NCBI GenBank assembly: GCA_023374045.1
Contig: CM041778.1
Location: forward strand, 369,246,831-369,310,830
Origin: Limonium bicolor
Taxonomy: Eukaryota > Streptophyta > Magnoliopsida > Caryophyllales > Plumbaginaceae
DNA: 64,000 nt
Direction: 5' to 3'
In this document: in pieces, positions 32,522 through 44,553 of the stretch
Position numbering within the stretch: position 1 is the stretch's first letter
Layout of the letters: each line of letters begins with the position of its first letter
The notes under the pieces: model-generated
What the model was told of the DNA's origin: nothing
The model's input: the letters and a program-made list of their open reading frames with translations, nothing else
Databases searched by the model: none
Made by a program: the position numbers and the translations under genes

Positions 32522-35216
32522 TTAGGGAGGTATGGTCTAGCCAAAGACGTTAAAGAAGCGCAGCTAGCTGGGAGGCAACCTAGAGTTATATTTTATTTGT
32601 TAGTTTTGTATTTTAGTTTTAATTTCTTTTTGTAGTTATTTTCCTGGTGTTGTTGTCTATTAACTTTTAACTCCGTTTTATAGTTTTGGTTGCTTCTATT
32701 GTTTTTCTTTTCATATGCATTCTTAATGTGATACTGCAACCAGGCTGCAACACTTGAGCAAAACTCAAGTGTGGGGTGGGGTAACTCTATATATGGCAAC
32801 AACAAATTCTAGGGAAGTTTTAGTTTGATTTCTTTTAATTTTTGTTTTTGATTGCTCTGCTATGTTTCTTTCTTACGTAATGTTTTTATGCGTGCTCAGA
32901 GTTATTCACTTCTGCCTTATCACACAATGAAGACATTGTTTAATTTTAAGTGCGGGTTAGGGAGTGACCTCCAGTTATCACTTCAGACCACTAGTTTTTT
33001 ATTGTTTTAAGGTGATCAATAATATGCTTCTCTTTGTCGTTAGATGTTGAATTTTGGGTGATAGTGTTTGTGGAAGTTTGAAATTGAGCCTGATGACAAC
33101 CTTAAAAATTTTCTACTTAAAGGTGTTTTTGGAATTGTTTTCTTAATTTTGCGCTATTTTCATTGAAATCTGATGGATTGACTAATTATGGAGACTGAAT
33201 GCTTTAGCTTCGGATCTTGGGAACGATATGAATTTCGGAATGAACGAAGGCAAGGTACTCCTGATCAAAAAATTTCTAAACCAAATCAGGCCTCTTTTAT
33301 CTGGATATTAAGTTCTGGGGTGCTTTATCACCTATCTACATAAGGTCTCATGATCTTGGATAGTTGGCCCAAAGCTATTACAGGGATAAAGAGAAAATTT
33401 TGGGTGAAAGAATTGATGAGTGTCCAAATGAGCATGTTTTAGGGGTGTATTTCATATGTTTATCAACACTTTCATGCTCATTTCTCCACTCTAGCTTGTT
33501 TTCCTCTAGTTTTGTGTTTCATTGGTGTTTTACACATTTATTGTTTAAACAGGAGGGAGTAACATAGCTAGGAGTAAAGTAGACGAAGATAGGAACGCGT
33601 GGGTGCAAACGGATCCAAAATCGGAGTTAAAACGAACGAAGAGAGAGAACAGCGTTTTGAAGTTAGGTCCACATGACCGACCTTAGGACCGACCTTGCAA
33701 GGTTGGTCGGGTCGAAATTTTGCCCAGATTTACGTTTTTGCAAAGCTACTGGAATCGACCGACCCTAGGACCGACCTTGCAAGGTCGGTCGGGTCGAAAT
33801 TTTGCCAGATTTGCGTTTTTAAAAGGAGAGAAAAAGAGAGGAAAGAGGGGGAGTTGGGAGCAGGACTCCAGGCGACGAAAAGAAGAAAGAAGAAAGAGAC
33901 GAGAAAATAAGGAGAAGAAGAGGAAGAGAAGAGGAAGGAGAAGAAGAGAAGCTCGCCTCCCTCCAAGCTCCATTAATGGCTATCTCTTCTCCCTTTTCTC
34001 TTATTGGTGCTTTAATGGAGACTTGACTCACTTGTAGCTAGGGATTTGGATAAAGCCCCAAATCCCCCGAAACTCCATTGTTGAATCATGAACTTGTGTT
34101 TGTGCTTTATTTAGTCTTTGAGCTTAATGAAGATGATTATTGAGTGTTTATGACTTAAAACTTGTTGCTCATGATTTGGGGATTTGTTAAGGGTTTTACT
34201 CAATTTGTCTTCTATGTGTTAAATTGGTTGGTTTGGCCTACCGATTATTTTAGCATTATTGTGGGATTCTATCAAAATGATATTCTGAGATAGAAACCTA
34301 AATCGTTGGGACTAAATCAATGTTAGCCGATTTTCACTGATTTTGAGATGAGGTTCTCATTGCAACTTAGGGTAGATTTGTGCTTAATGCTTCTGATTGA
34401 ATTGGGGATTTGAACGAACATTCAGTCCCGTTAAATTGGTTAGGATTAAGACCTAGACTTGGCTATTGATTAAATTCCGTTGTTTAGCTATGAGTTCGAG
34501 GTTCGACAATTGGTAGAAAGGGGATGACGGGTGCGAATATCCTATCCGAGCTACACCTATCCTAGATTAGATAGTTTAGTGTTATTGCTTTCCTTATTTC
34601 TCCAGTTACAACCCAAAAACCCAAAACCCCTAATTTACATTTATGCACTTTTGTATATCCCCTTGCATATTTCTAAGCTTATAATTAGCTAGATAGTTAC
34701 GAAGTCCCTGTGGATACGACCTTGTTGTACTACAATGATGGGTTCACTGCCCATAGTTAGCAAGATAGTTTCAACATTATTTTGCTCAACAAGAATCACA
34801 ATACAATTAATTAAATAAATCATTTGTTTTTGTTTCTTGAAGAAGAAAAGTTTTTGCATACGAAATATTTAATGCAGTTTTTTTGTTTGTGATCATGAGT
34901 GTATGGTATCGAAAGGTATTGTGGAATAAACATTACTTCACACCCCTTCTCACCCAAAAGAACAGGAATGAAATTGGTGAAAGCAACTGAATAAATGTAT
35001 GTTTTTTTCTGTTTCTGCAATTCAGTTTATTCATGCTTTTATTAAAATTATTTATTCACTGTTTGCGAAAACTATAGCTTAGAGCAATTGATTTTTCTGA
35101 CTGCCATTTTGCTTGTTTCCTTCCGCTTATGTTTGATCCTGGAGTTTGATGTTTCAGTTTGGAGCAGTATATTCTTTATTTACTTGAGGACAAGCAAAAG
35201 CTAAGTGTGGGGTAGT
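32522..35216 (+). mobile_element. Athila/Tat-like retroelement 3' region, nested and non-coding
   Basis: Starts with GTTAAAGAAGCGC...GGGAGGCAACCTAG, a phrase found downstream of the coding part of Athila-type gypsy elements. Two PPT-like phrases follow: CAAGTGTGGGGTGGGG near 32770 and AAGTGTGGGGTAGT just before 35217. Between them lies LTR-like DNA including GTCCCTGTGGATACGACC near 34705, a phrase usual near LTR ends of this clade. No gag, pol or env domain remains. The exact internal borders are unclear. Confidence 0.5.
33675..33820. repeat. Two-unit palindromic repeat (GACCGACCTTGCAAGGTCGGTC)
   Basis: Two copies, from about 33675 and about 33758, of a unit holding CCTAGGACCGACC, the palindrome ACCGACCTTGCAAGGTCGGT (one copy has one change) and GGGTCGAAATTTTGCC. 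GC-rich islands in AT-rich LTR-like DNA. Confidence 0.75.
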
Positions 35217-37049
35217 TGATAAGTGGGGAATTTATCTATATTTATATGCTTTATTGTCTATTAATTTAGATATAATGTTATATGGTCCCCCACTTAAGTA
35301 CTTAAATGTGTTAAATGTTTATATTATTCCTTACATGTGGTTTTATGTTAAAACATGTTAAAAACGCTGAATAAAAAAGATCTAAGAACATATGTCAAAA
35401 ACTTAACGGTCGAGATAGGACCAAACAGGAGCACGAACATCCTTTCTGATGCATTTTAGGGTGTGTCCGAACACATGTCCGGACTAACCCCGAACATAAC
35501 CTACTGCCAAGATTTAAGCATAGTCCGGGTTTGTGTCCTGATTTACAAACCCGGACCACAGAATAACGGTGCATACGACATATATTCTGTATTGGTTCGG
35601 GTGTACACATTGGCACATTCCCGGACCAAGAAAATAAGTTCTACAGAGCAATGGAAAAGACGACACATGATTTTGATGTGGGCTGATAGTTTTGGACTTG
35701 AACTTATGCGCATGCACACGTGAAGATTTCTACTACCTCCGTCTCACTTTGACCTTCTCGTTTGCTTTTTGGCACATTTTTTCACTTCAATATTTATCAT
35801 ATAAGATAAATTAATTTTATGAAATTAAGTTTTACATTATGTAGTTTATCACATAAAGAATCAATTACAAAACTTAGATTTGCGAAATTATATTATCTTA
35901 TATGTTAAATGTTGAAGTCAAACGACATGCTCAAATAGTGAACAAGACGGTCAAGAAGGGACGGAGTGAGTATTTTCTTCGTCCCTTTTGTGATGGGATG
36001 GTTGCACTATGTACTCGCATGGGCCCTGCACGAGGAGTATCTCATTGCCATTTAGTCAGTAAATTATGAAGTCACTCACGCCACATCGGCACTAGAGGAG
36101 AAGAACGAGACACATACAAACAGTAAAATAAAAGATTGGATTTTTTTTTGATCTTCCCAAGGAGAACAACATATATAATATATTTGACGGTACGAATACA
36201 TAACCAAACAATTCTAAACCCTAGCCCTCAAAAAAGAAGACAGAGGAACAACGCAGAGAGACTGGAGCAAAAGATAAAGACTGGATTCATCATCAATTCT
36301 ACGACAATTAGATGATATTTTCTTGTCTCTTTATCATTGTTATTATTTCTTTGTCTCCTATGTCTGTGTAGTCGTTAGAATTCTGGTTTGCTATGGACAA
36401 CTAGTTTATTACTTTTCTTTCTTAACTGTTAAATACGAATTCTATACAGATTGTAGTTTTATTCCTAGTTTATTGTTGAATTCTCTTGTGATTAATTATT
36501 GCTTTGAATTTATTTGGTATGAATTGCTTACAATTGAGAACTGCGGCGTTCATTAGACCATTGGAATATTACCAGTGAAACTAGAGATGGAAATTCCTCA
36601 CGATTAGCTGTCTAGAAACTAGATAAATCTTTAACGCTACTAGTTAGTTTGTAAATTCGTAACGAGAGTTAGAATTTAGGAATTGCTAGTAAGAATCTAT
36701 CTTGCGGGAGACCGGTTTTAGACTAATTTAGATCTAAGGTTGCAATCTAGAATTTAGAAAACACTCAGGAAGGGAACTGATAAACTAGGGAGAAGTAGTA
36801 AACCAGGATTCGCCTCTTATAATTGTTAGAAGATCACCTTTATTTGTTTTTAGTTTAATTAATCATTTAATTCTACATTTAAACCCCCGATTTATTATTG
36901 TTATTTTTCCTTAGTTATTAGTTAGTTAGATTAAACTTAAAGACTTAAACTAGACACAACCTCCTTTAGTTTGATAACCTAGGGACTACTACCTAGGAAA
37001 ACTTGCTACGATAGACCAATACACTTGCTGATATATGTTTTCACCAGTA
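35217..37049 (+). mobile_element. Athila/Tat-like LTR, carrying a Stowaway
   Basis: Begins TGATAAGTGGGG directly after a purine-rich PPT-like tract. It contains palindromic CCGGAC words (35460-35640) and a complete Stowaway MITE (35733-35970). It continues through AT-rich sequence with CTAGGGACTACTACCTAGG near 36980 until the LINE fragment begins about 37050. The LTR end itself was not fixed and there is no partner LTR in the window. Confidence 0.45.
35733..35970. mobile_element. Complete Stowaway MITE (238 bp)
   Basis: TA at 35731-35732 and 35971-35972 flanks the element. The left terminus CTACCTCCGTCTCAC and the inverse of the right terminus CTCACTCCGTCCC are Stowaway-type inverted repeats. 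The internal TTGAAGTCAAACGACAT stretch is shared with the truncated copy at 9047. Confidence 0.85.
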
Positions 37050-38450
37050 CACCCTCCCAAAGAACGTTATCTCAAAACTTAACTCATCCTTCTCCTCTTT
37101 TTGATGGAGTGATAAAGTGGGAGGAAAGCCTCTCCATTGGATAAAATGGTCCAAGGTTTGTGGTAAAGTGGACAATGGCGGATTAGCGTTACGAGAGGTG
37201 GATAACTTTAACAAAGCTCTTCTTGTTAAACAGCTTTGAAGACTGTTAATCAATCCTGATTCTCTAGTGGCGCAAGTCTTGAAAAAGATCTACTACCCCA
37301 ACAACAATATTAGAGATATTGACCCAGGCTCCAAAAGCAATACTATCTGGAAATCTATCTCTTCAGCTCTGGATTTATTCTGGAAAGGTACCAGAATTCA
37401 CCATTTGATTGGTCATAGCTCTTCCATGAGATTTATTTACTATGGTATTGATCAATGAGTTTAATCCCACTTAAAGATCATAAGTTTTTAGTCAAGTCAG
37501 CCTATAACCTTCTCATAAATGGTTTTATTGTTGACAACTCCTCAAATTCTTCTCAACTTATGGAAGTTTTTGCTTAACATCATTCCTTGCCAAGATAATC
37601 TAGCCAATCGAGTGGGAGGCCCGCCCAGCTGTTTCTTTAGTGGGCCAAAGACTGCACTACCTCACTGCTTCTTTCATTGTTGAGCGGTGACTGATACTTG
37701 GAATAACTTGTTAGATGTCAGTGCTCCATCATCTAATGCTGATACACTTATTGACTGGTTCTATTGCATGGCTAATGTGTAGACTACAAAGAAACTCTCC
37801 CATTTTGCTAATAACTTATGGGTTATTTATGCTTCTAGGAACAAAGTCAAGCATAACATCGAGCTCTAATGGTGGAAAATTATTGAAGGCAACAGAGCTT
37901 TTGTGGAAGCTTTCATTCAGGTGATGAATCAAAACAATACTGTAGACAACATTGCTCAGTCGACTCGTCCTCCTTCTGGCTATTCAAAAATCAGCACTGG
38001 TATACACTGTAATCATAGATGGGATCTTATCATTGCTAGGATGATTCAAAATGAGTAGAGAAATTCAATTGTTGTTTTCAACCGAAGAATTTCTAGCACT
38101 ACTAAGGTGCATCTAGCTGTTATCAAAACAAAAAGAATTTGCTATGGAGCTTGCCTCTTCAGTGGGTAGCCATAGCATATGTTCTGATTCAGCACAAGAG
38201 CATTTCAAGAATGCTCTTCGAAGTGGATTTAGATTGCAAGATAATTCTACCTTGGAGGAATCTTTTAAAGTTAGAAACCTTATTCCTAGCTTTTCTAATG
38301 TTGTTTGTTGTAATGAAACCTCTTATGATAACTATCCTATTAGGCTTGTTTGTAATTTAGGTAATATCCTTTTGGATAGAACCTTGTACCACGTAAGGGA
38401 GCATGTTCCCTCTAGTATTCTAGCTACTTGTAAGCTTGATTGAGATCCTC
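37050..38450 (+). pseudogene. 5'-truncated LINE fragment, copy 3
   Basis: Plus-strand remnant of the LINE family at 14129 and 22703, covering the RT tail to the C-terminal domain. Visible motifs include LHWIKWSKV, LALREVDNFNKALLVKQL, YYPNNNIRDI, a partly preserved zf-RVT region (near 37580-37700), VVFNRRISSTTKV and SSVGSHSICSD. Many stops and shifts break it. The 3' end is cut by the CACTA-like sequence at 38457. Confidence 0.8.
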
Positions 38451-38456
38451 GAGATT

Positions 38457-38690
38457 CACTACTAGAAACAACATTTTAGCTATGAATTAGTGACATACAT
38501 AATTTTGACGCTAATTAGCGATGGATTGATGATGGATTTTGCCCAAAATGGCGACGAATGACGACGAATCTCGGGCGTGTGAGAGGGCGCCAAATTTTCC
38601 GACCCTGACACAGACTAGCGACAGAAAACCATCACTACTTTAACGATAGACGAGATTCCATCACGATTGAAGGTTTCATCCCCTTTAACC
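38457..38690 (+). mobile_element. CACTA-like transposon end
   Basis: Starts CACTACTAGAAAC, the conserved terminus of plant CACTA elements. Short subterminal words follow (GCGACGAAT, TAGCGACAG, AGCGATGG), as is usual for this superfamily. No matching right terminus was identified and no transposase is present. Confidence 0.5.
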
Positions 38691-38714
38691 AAATTATATA
38701 TAAGAAAACTTAAT

Positions 38715-38731
38715 GACCTCGTTTGGGGACA
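38715..38731 (+). repeat. Left terminal inverted repeat of the Harbinger element
   Basis: GACCTCGTTTGGGGACA. The CGTTTGGGGACA core is identical to the inverse of the right end. Confidence 0.65.
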
Positions 38732-38879
38732 ATAGCAGACGCTGCGTTTGCGTCTTGTTTTCTTTCCACAGACGCTATGGGTGTTTGGCTTCGTTGCGTT
38801 TTTTCCCAACGTCTGAGAATATCTCGCGTCTGTGAGCAGATCTGAGTCGCACCAGGAAATTATTCCCGCCAACTCACCT

Positions 38880-39780
38880 TTGCAGCTTTCTTCTTCCTCT
38901 GTCCGTGACTGATTCTTTACTCCCACCCACGTATCTACCGTATTTACTTTGGATGGGTCTGCACTATTCTTGTACAACAATTGCAGAGAAATCGAATCTC
39001 TTATCTTCTTATCTCTTCAATCATGTCTTTGGTAAGTTTCAATTATCGTTTTGCATCACTCCTTTGCTTTTCGTCGGCTATAAGATGCAACTTCTGTATC
39101 TTCACACACAGAACCCTAATTTTGGGGTCGCTTGCGGCGCCGAACTTTCATCTCCTTCTACGACTGAAATTTGTCTCTGAATTATTTGGCCTTCAATTAA
39201 CCAATTGTGGGTTCGCATGTACCTTTGCAACACTAATCTTTAGTTCTTTTTCGTGGGTACTCCCAACTACTACGCCGGATTGGTTTTGAATTTGCTCTTC
39301 TGCTACTGAACAATTCGTTGGTTTACCCAACTGATTCGACTGATATCCTTGTGAAATTGGTAAGGTTTGTTCCTAATGACTGATTCGATTTAAAATCAGG
39401 CTATAATCCCTTGCTTTAACACAAATAAATTTTCTGTTTGTTTGCAGGTTGAACATTTGGATCTGTGATGCTTGTTGGTTGAACCTGACCTTGCGTGTCC
39501 ACTATCAACTGTAAGTATGCAATTTCTGTTGAGCTTTTTGTTCACTCTGGTTACAATCGATGGTGATTGTTTTCTGTTGAGGTTGTTCAATCTGGCTACA
39601 GTCGTTTGGGATTGTTTTATGCTGAGCTTTTTGTTCAATCTGGCTACAATCAATGGTGATTGTTTTTTGTTGAGCTTGTTATTCCTATTTTGGATCTGCA
39701 TGTTGTTCTTATGCAATTTGTAAGAGTTGGTGCTAGATTTGATTTTGAGTTAATTGATTTCCATTTAAAAAATTATCATA
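38880..39780 (+). other. Harbinger element, left non-coding region
   Basis: Between the left terminal region and the tandem array. T/C-rich leader-like sequence (39000-39280), then a run of TTGTTCAATCTGGCTACA variants near 39540-39680 that forms a short imperfect repeat of about 45-60 bases. It could be the promoter and untranslated leader of the transposon transcripts. No ORF recognised. Confidence 0.4.
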
Positions 39781-39809
39781 TATCTGCTATGTGATTATAG
39801 GTATGTGAA

Positions 39810-41710
39810 AACATCTGCAAGAAGTAGGCAGCCCAGTAGGTTGATTCATTTACTGATATAGACGTAGTGGGTTAATAATGAACTTAAGACAATGCTAAAA
39901 CCCTTAACTAAGTTGGGAGGCACGTTGTGATGGTTAAAAAGGAAAACAAAACAGATTGGTGCAGAAAACGTGAGTCTCAAAAATCTGTAACTTCTGTTCT
40001 GTACAGTCGATTTCCAGAGGGGTTGTGAAGGTTGTAACGGGTAGTTGATGAACTTAAAATCTTGCTAACACACTTACCTAAGTAGTAAACAATCTAGTAG
40101 TGTTAGGAAAACCAGCGAGCATATTGAAAGAGAAGTTAGAAGTAGAAGTGTGCAGGAGTTAGATTTCAGTTTCTGCAACTTTTGGTTTTCTGTATACTAA
40201 CTTTTCCGCGGTATATAAAGATGGTATTGGCTTAATGATCAACTTAAAAACTTTCTAACACATTAGACTAAGTGTAAATAAGCCTGGAATGTTACAGAAA
40301 CCATGTAACACAAAAAGAGAAAGAAGAAGAAGTAGAGTGCAGAAACTTAGTTTACAGTTTTCTGCAGTTTTTCAGTTTTGTATAAAGAAGTTTCAGAGGT
40401 GTTATCAATGTTGTTTTGGGTTGTTTGTAAGTTCAAAATCTTCCTAATACACTTATTTAGTTGGGTAAAAACTTTGGGTGGAATTAGAAACTGATTAATG
40501 GACTAAAAGAAAGCTTGAAGAGGAGCTGTACAAAACTAGAGTTTACAGTTTTCTGCAGTTTCTGGTTTCTGTATAATGAACATTCAGAGGTGTTAACAGA
40601 GTTGTTTTGAGTTAGTTTTGAGTTTAAAACCTTCCTAATACACTTAGGTAGTTGGGTAAAAACTTTGGGTGGAATTAGAAACTGATTAATGGACTAAAAG
40701 AAAGCTTGAAGAGGAGCTGTACAAAACTAGAGTTTACAGTTTTCTGCAGTTTTTCAGTTTTGTATAAAGAAGTTTCAGAGGTGTTATCAATGTTGTTTTG
40801 GGTTGTTTCTAAGTTCAAAATCTTCCTAATACACTTATTTAGTTGGGTAAAAACTTTGGGTGGAATTAGAAACTGATTAATGGACTAAAAGAAAGCTTGA
40901 AGAGGAGCTGTACAAAACTAGAGTTTACAGTTTTCTGCAGTTTCTGGTTCTGTATAATGAACATTCAGAGGTGTTAACAGAGTTGTTTTGAGTTGGTTTT
41001 GAGTTTAAAACCTTCCTAATACACTTAGGTAGTTGGGTAAAAACTTTGGGTGGAATTAGAAACTGATTAATGGACTAAAAGAAAGCTTGAAGAGGAGCTG
41101 TACAAAACTAGAGTTTACAGTTTTCTGCAGTTTTTCACTTCTGTATAAAGAAGTTTCAGAGGTGTTATCAATGTTGTTTTGGGTTGTTTCTAAGTTAAAA
41201 ATCTTCCTAATACACTTATTTAGTTGGGTAAAAACTTTGGGTGGAATTAGAAACTGATTAATGGACTAAAAGAAAGCTTGAAGAGGAGCTGTACAAAACT
41301 AGAGTTTACAGTTTTCTGCAGTTTCTGGTTTCTGTATAATGAACATTCAGAGGTGTTAACAGAGTTGTTTTGAGTTTAAAACCTTCCTAATACACTTAGG
41401 TAGTTGGGTAAAAACTTTGGGTGGAATTAGAAACTGATTAATGGACTAAAAGAAAGCTTGAAGAGGAGCTGTACAAAACTAGAGTTTACAGTTTTCTGCA
41501 GTTTTTCACTTCTGTATAAAGAAGTTTCAGAGGTGTTATCAATGTTGTTTTGGGTTGTTTCTAAGTTAAAAATCTTCCTAATACACTTATTTAGTTGGGT
41601 AAAAACTTTGGGTGGAATTAGAAACTAATTAATGGACTAAAAGAAAGCTTGAAGAGGAGCTGTACAAAACTAGAGTTTACAGTTTTCTGCAGTTTTTCAC
41701 TTCTGTATGT
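39810..41710. repeat. About 190-bp tandem array with alternating A/B units (higher-order repeat)
   Basis: The marker TTGGGTAAAAACTTTGGG occurs at 40461, 40652, 40843, 41033, 41224, 41404 and 41595, spaced 191, 191, 190, 191, 180 and 191. Units alternate between type A (TATAAAGAAGTTTCAG, TTATCAATG, CTTATTTAG) and type B (TATAATGAACATTCAG, TTAACAGAG, CTTAGGTAG). The homogenised period is therefore a dimer of about 381 bases. Left of 40380 there are older, clearly diverged units (about 39810-40380). One unit lost about 11 bases, giving the 180 spacing. Confidence 0.9.
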
Positions 41711-42957
41711 AAAGTGCTTTGGGTTGGTTATGTGCATGCAGATCTGTCCAACTATTGCAGTTTTTTGTTGAATTAATTGATTTCTCTTGAAAAAAATTGA
41801 AGCTAACGTATAGTTGTTCTGTTATCTCCATGTTGCATTGTGAAAACTGTAATTTATGCTTGATTGTGTGGCTGATTGTGGGCATTTTTATTACCTTGAG
41901 CAGGCTGGTTTATCTGTTGTTGCACCTCCCAGATCGTTGGTGCATGCTGAGTCCTTGGTCTACCATTCACAAGCTGTGGGTATTAACTAAGGTGACAATG
42001 ATGAATCTTTTCGCAAGTTAGCCTTTAATAGTAATTGCTAGAATACTTAAACTTGTTGAGTTACAGCTTCTCTGCCTATTATTTTAGAATTGTTGCCATT
42101 ATTAGGATGAACAACTCTCCTAATACTTCTAGGTCGGCGGTTCTAAAATGAATAGGTGGTAGTGATTTCAAAGTTACAATTAAGACTAAAAATGATTTAC
42201 AGATACTACATTGATATGAACCTTAAATGAGAAGCTGTATTCTCAGTTGTGTTTAGTATTCTTTCAATTGCTAAAGCGATGATGAGAGGCTAACAAGCTT
42301 TACTCTGAGCGCATTATCAAACTATACCTTCCCTTGTTTGCAATGATGACTGAACTTCGGTCTAGCAATAAACAACAGGGATTTTATAAAATTAGACAAG
42401 TTGATAGATGTAATAATACATTGAAGTGTACCGTGTAAATGTTGTACAAAATTTACAACGTTGTGATATTGTAATAATACATTGAAGAGCGCCATTAAAG
42501 TACTTTCTGCAACACTTGTGTTATGTTTATTTTAAACTCACAAGTTATCACTTTAGTCAATATAAAATTGTTTCGATTGTACATCAACCCTAAACTAACG
42601 CAGCCTTAATTAAAGCAACCCTAAACTAAAGTGGCCTTTAATTAAAAGCTCGGAGATATAGTTACTCTATACTACATAGATATTTACAATATTCTTAATT
42701 TGGTGTTTATGCACATACTGAGTCGCTCTAAGCTGTACCTACTGATGTTTACCACACAAACGCTTAGTATCCAACAAAAAGGTAAAACAAACCGAACTTA
42801 TAGAAAATTAAATCAGGAGATAAAACAAAGTAAATGTATTTTAGTTGAAAGGTAAATATAATTAATTAATTGGTAAATGAAGCAAAAATGTAAACTAGTG
42901 ATTATTAGGGCTGATTATATTTAGTTTTAACACGCCTAAAACTGTTTAAATTATTAG
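41711..42957 (+). other. Harbinger element, region before the Myb-like gene
   Basis: AT-rich non-coding DNA between the tandem array and the first gene. It presumably holds the promoter for the Myb-like gene, but no element stands out. Confidence 0.4.
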
Positions 42958-44207
42958 ATGGCGTCTTCCGCGAAGAAAAATACGAAGGGCAAGGGGAAAA
43001 AACCAGTTGTCGCCATCGAGGATGATGATGAGGAAAATGCACAAGTAAATGCAAGTTGGACCCTAGAACTTAACGCACTTGCATGTGAGCTATTTGCGAA
43101 ACACCTGAATGTGAGTTTAGGACAATCAGGAGCTATAATTGGCAAGAAGATCTCTTGGACACCATGCGTTGAAGAGTTCAAGCGTAGATCAAATAAACCC
43201 TGGGGCTTTGACAAACTGAAGAACAAGTACGACTGGTTGAAACGGAATTGGCATCTATGGCTTCAGATGATGGGTGAATCTGGTCTAGGGTGGGAGCGTG
43301 AATTAGGAACCATAGATGCACCGGATGAATGGTGGGAGGAAAAAATTAAGGTTAGTACTCGCACAAACTTGTTGCTCGTTAAATAACTAGCTCACCACAC
43401 AATAACAAAAACTTTGTGATATTCCTTTTTGTGTAGGAGAACAAGAAATTTGCTCGATTCAAAAAATATGGTTTTACAGAGGAGATGGAGAAGAACATGC
43501 ATATTGTGTTCGGTAAGGACGTAGCACGTGGTAACTTAAAGTTCTCGACCTCGGGACGTGCTACATCTAGCGTTGCACCCTCCGACCACGATATGTCAGG
43601 ATACATACCGCAGATAAATGATATCAGCCCTGGAGACCAGTCTTCATATGTGAACCGCATGTACGACATGAATTTGGGGGTGGAAGAATTAGGAGATCAT
43701 ACTGGTTGGGTAAAGGATGCGTTGGGTTTCAACACCTACACTGAATCCCAAACCCCAGATTCATTCCCGGTCGATACAACACCCACCACAAGCCCTGTTG
43801 TGACATCTAACTTCAATCCTTGCCCCAGTAATTCATCATCACTAGGAAAGAGAGGTTCTTCTTCTGAGGACTCAGGTGGTTGCAAAAAGACTCGCAGGAT
43901 GCGCCAGTATGATGAGACGGCATCAAGACTAAAGAGCATTGACGAGACCATTAAAATGACAAACAAGAGGAGTGAGGACACAGCTGCGTTTATGAGGAAC
44001 ATGAGGGAGGAAAAAGCAGCTGAAAAGGCTGTTAAAGAGCAGTCATCCATTGCTGCAGCTATGGATCGCCTCTACAATTTGGAAGGGGTTGACTTTGAAA
44101 GTAAGGAGTTCCTGTTCGCTTCTTCGTTGGTGTATGATGACAAGAAGCGAGAGGTGTTCCTACGCCATAAGAAGGACTCAACTGCTTGGGAACTGGGTTA
44201 TATTTGA
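42958..44207 (+). CDS. Harbinger ORF1: Myb/SANT-like DNA-binding protein
   Basis: Two exons, 42958-43350 and 43437-44207, joined in phase 0 (AAG before GTTAGT; TGTGTAG acceptor), give 387 residues. Residues 1-30 are Lys-rich then acidic, with a likely nuclear localisation stretch (KKNTKGKGKK). Residues about 35-135 match the Myb_DNA-bind_3 layout: a Trp early on, SWTPCVEEFKRR, WGFDKLKNKYDWLKRNW, GLGWERELG and DEWWEEKIK. A Ser/Thr/Pro-rich middle follows, then KKTRRMRQYDE and a charged helical C-terminus. In PIF/Harbinger elements this protein binds element DNA and helps bring the transposase to it; host L10-interacting MYB-like proteins share the domain. It lies 346 bases upstream of the transposase gene on the same strand. 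No stops or shifts. Confidence 0.85.
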
Positions 44208-44356
44208 GTATGAGAGGAGTCTTTGATGAGTTATGTGTTGTTGGCAAGTTACTTTTAGGGTTTTCCAAAATATCCCTTATATGCGGCTATGTAATGTTGG
44301 GTTTGTAGAACTTTTCATGATGTGGTGTAGTGTACTTTTATGTAGTGTACTTGTAC

Positions 44357-44532
44357 GTATGTTTATTTACATGTTTGAATCGCTATATTTGTAGTATTTG
44401 TAATACCCTGATTATGATGCAATGTTTAATATAACTACTTTTATGTATGTTTATTTACATGTTTGAATCTCTATATTTGTAGTATTTGTAATACCATGAT
44501 TGTGATGCAATGTTTAATATAACTAATAATGT
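44357..44532. repeat. 88-bp tandem duplication between the two Harbinger genes
   Basis: GTATGTTTATTTACATG starts at 44357 and again at 44445. The two 88-bp copies differ at only a few bases. It lies in the 3' UTR of ORF1 or promoter of the transposase gene. Confidence 0.85.
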
Positions 44533-44553
44533 TTCATATTATGCTCAAATAGC

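Noticed and set aside
33695..34037. Lys/Arg-rich and Ser/Leu-rich frames on both strands
   Set aside because: Low-complexity purine tract (GAGAAGAAGA) in LTR-like DNA.
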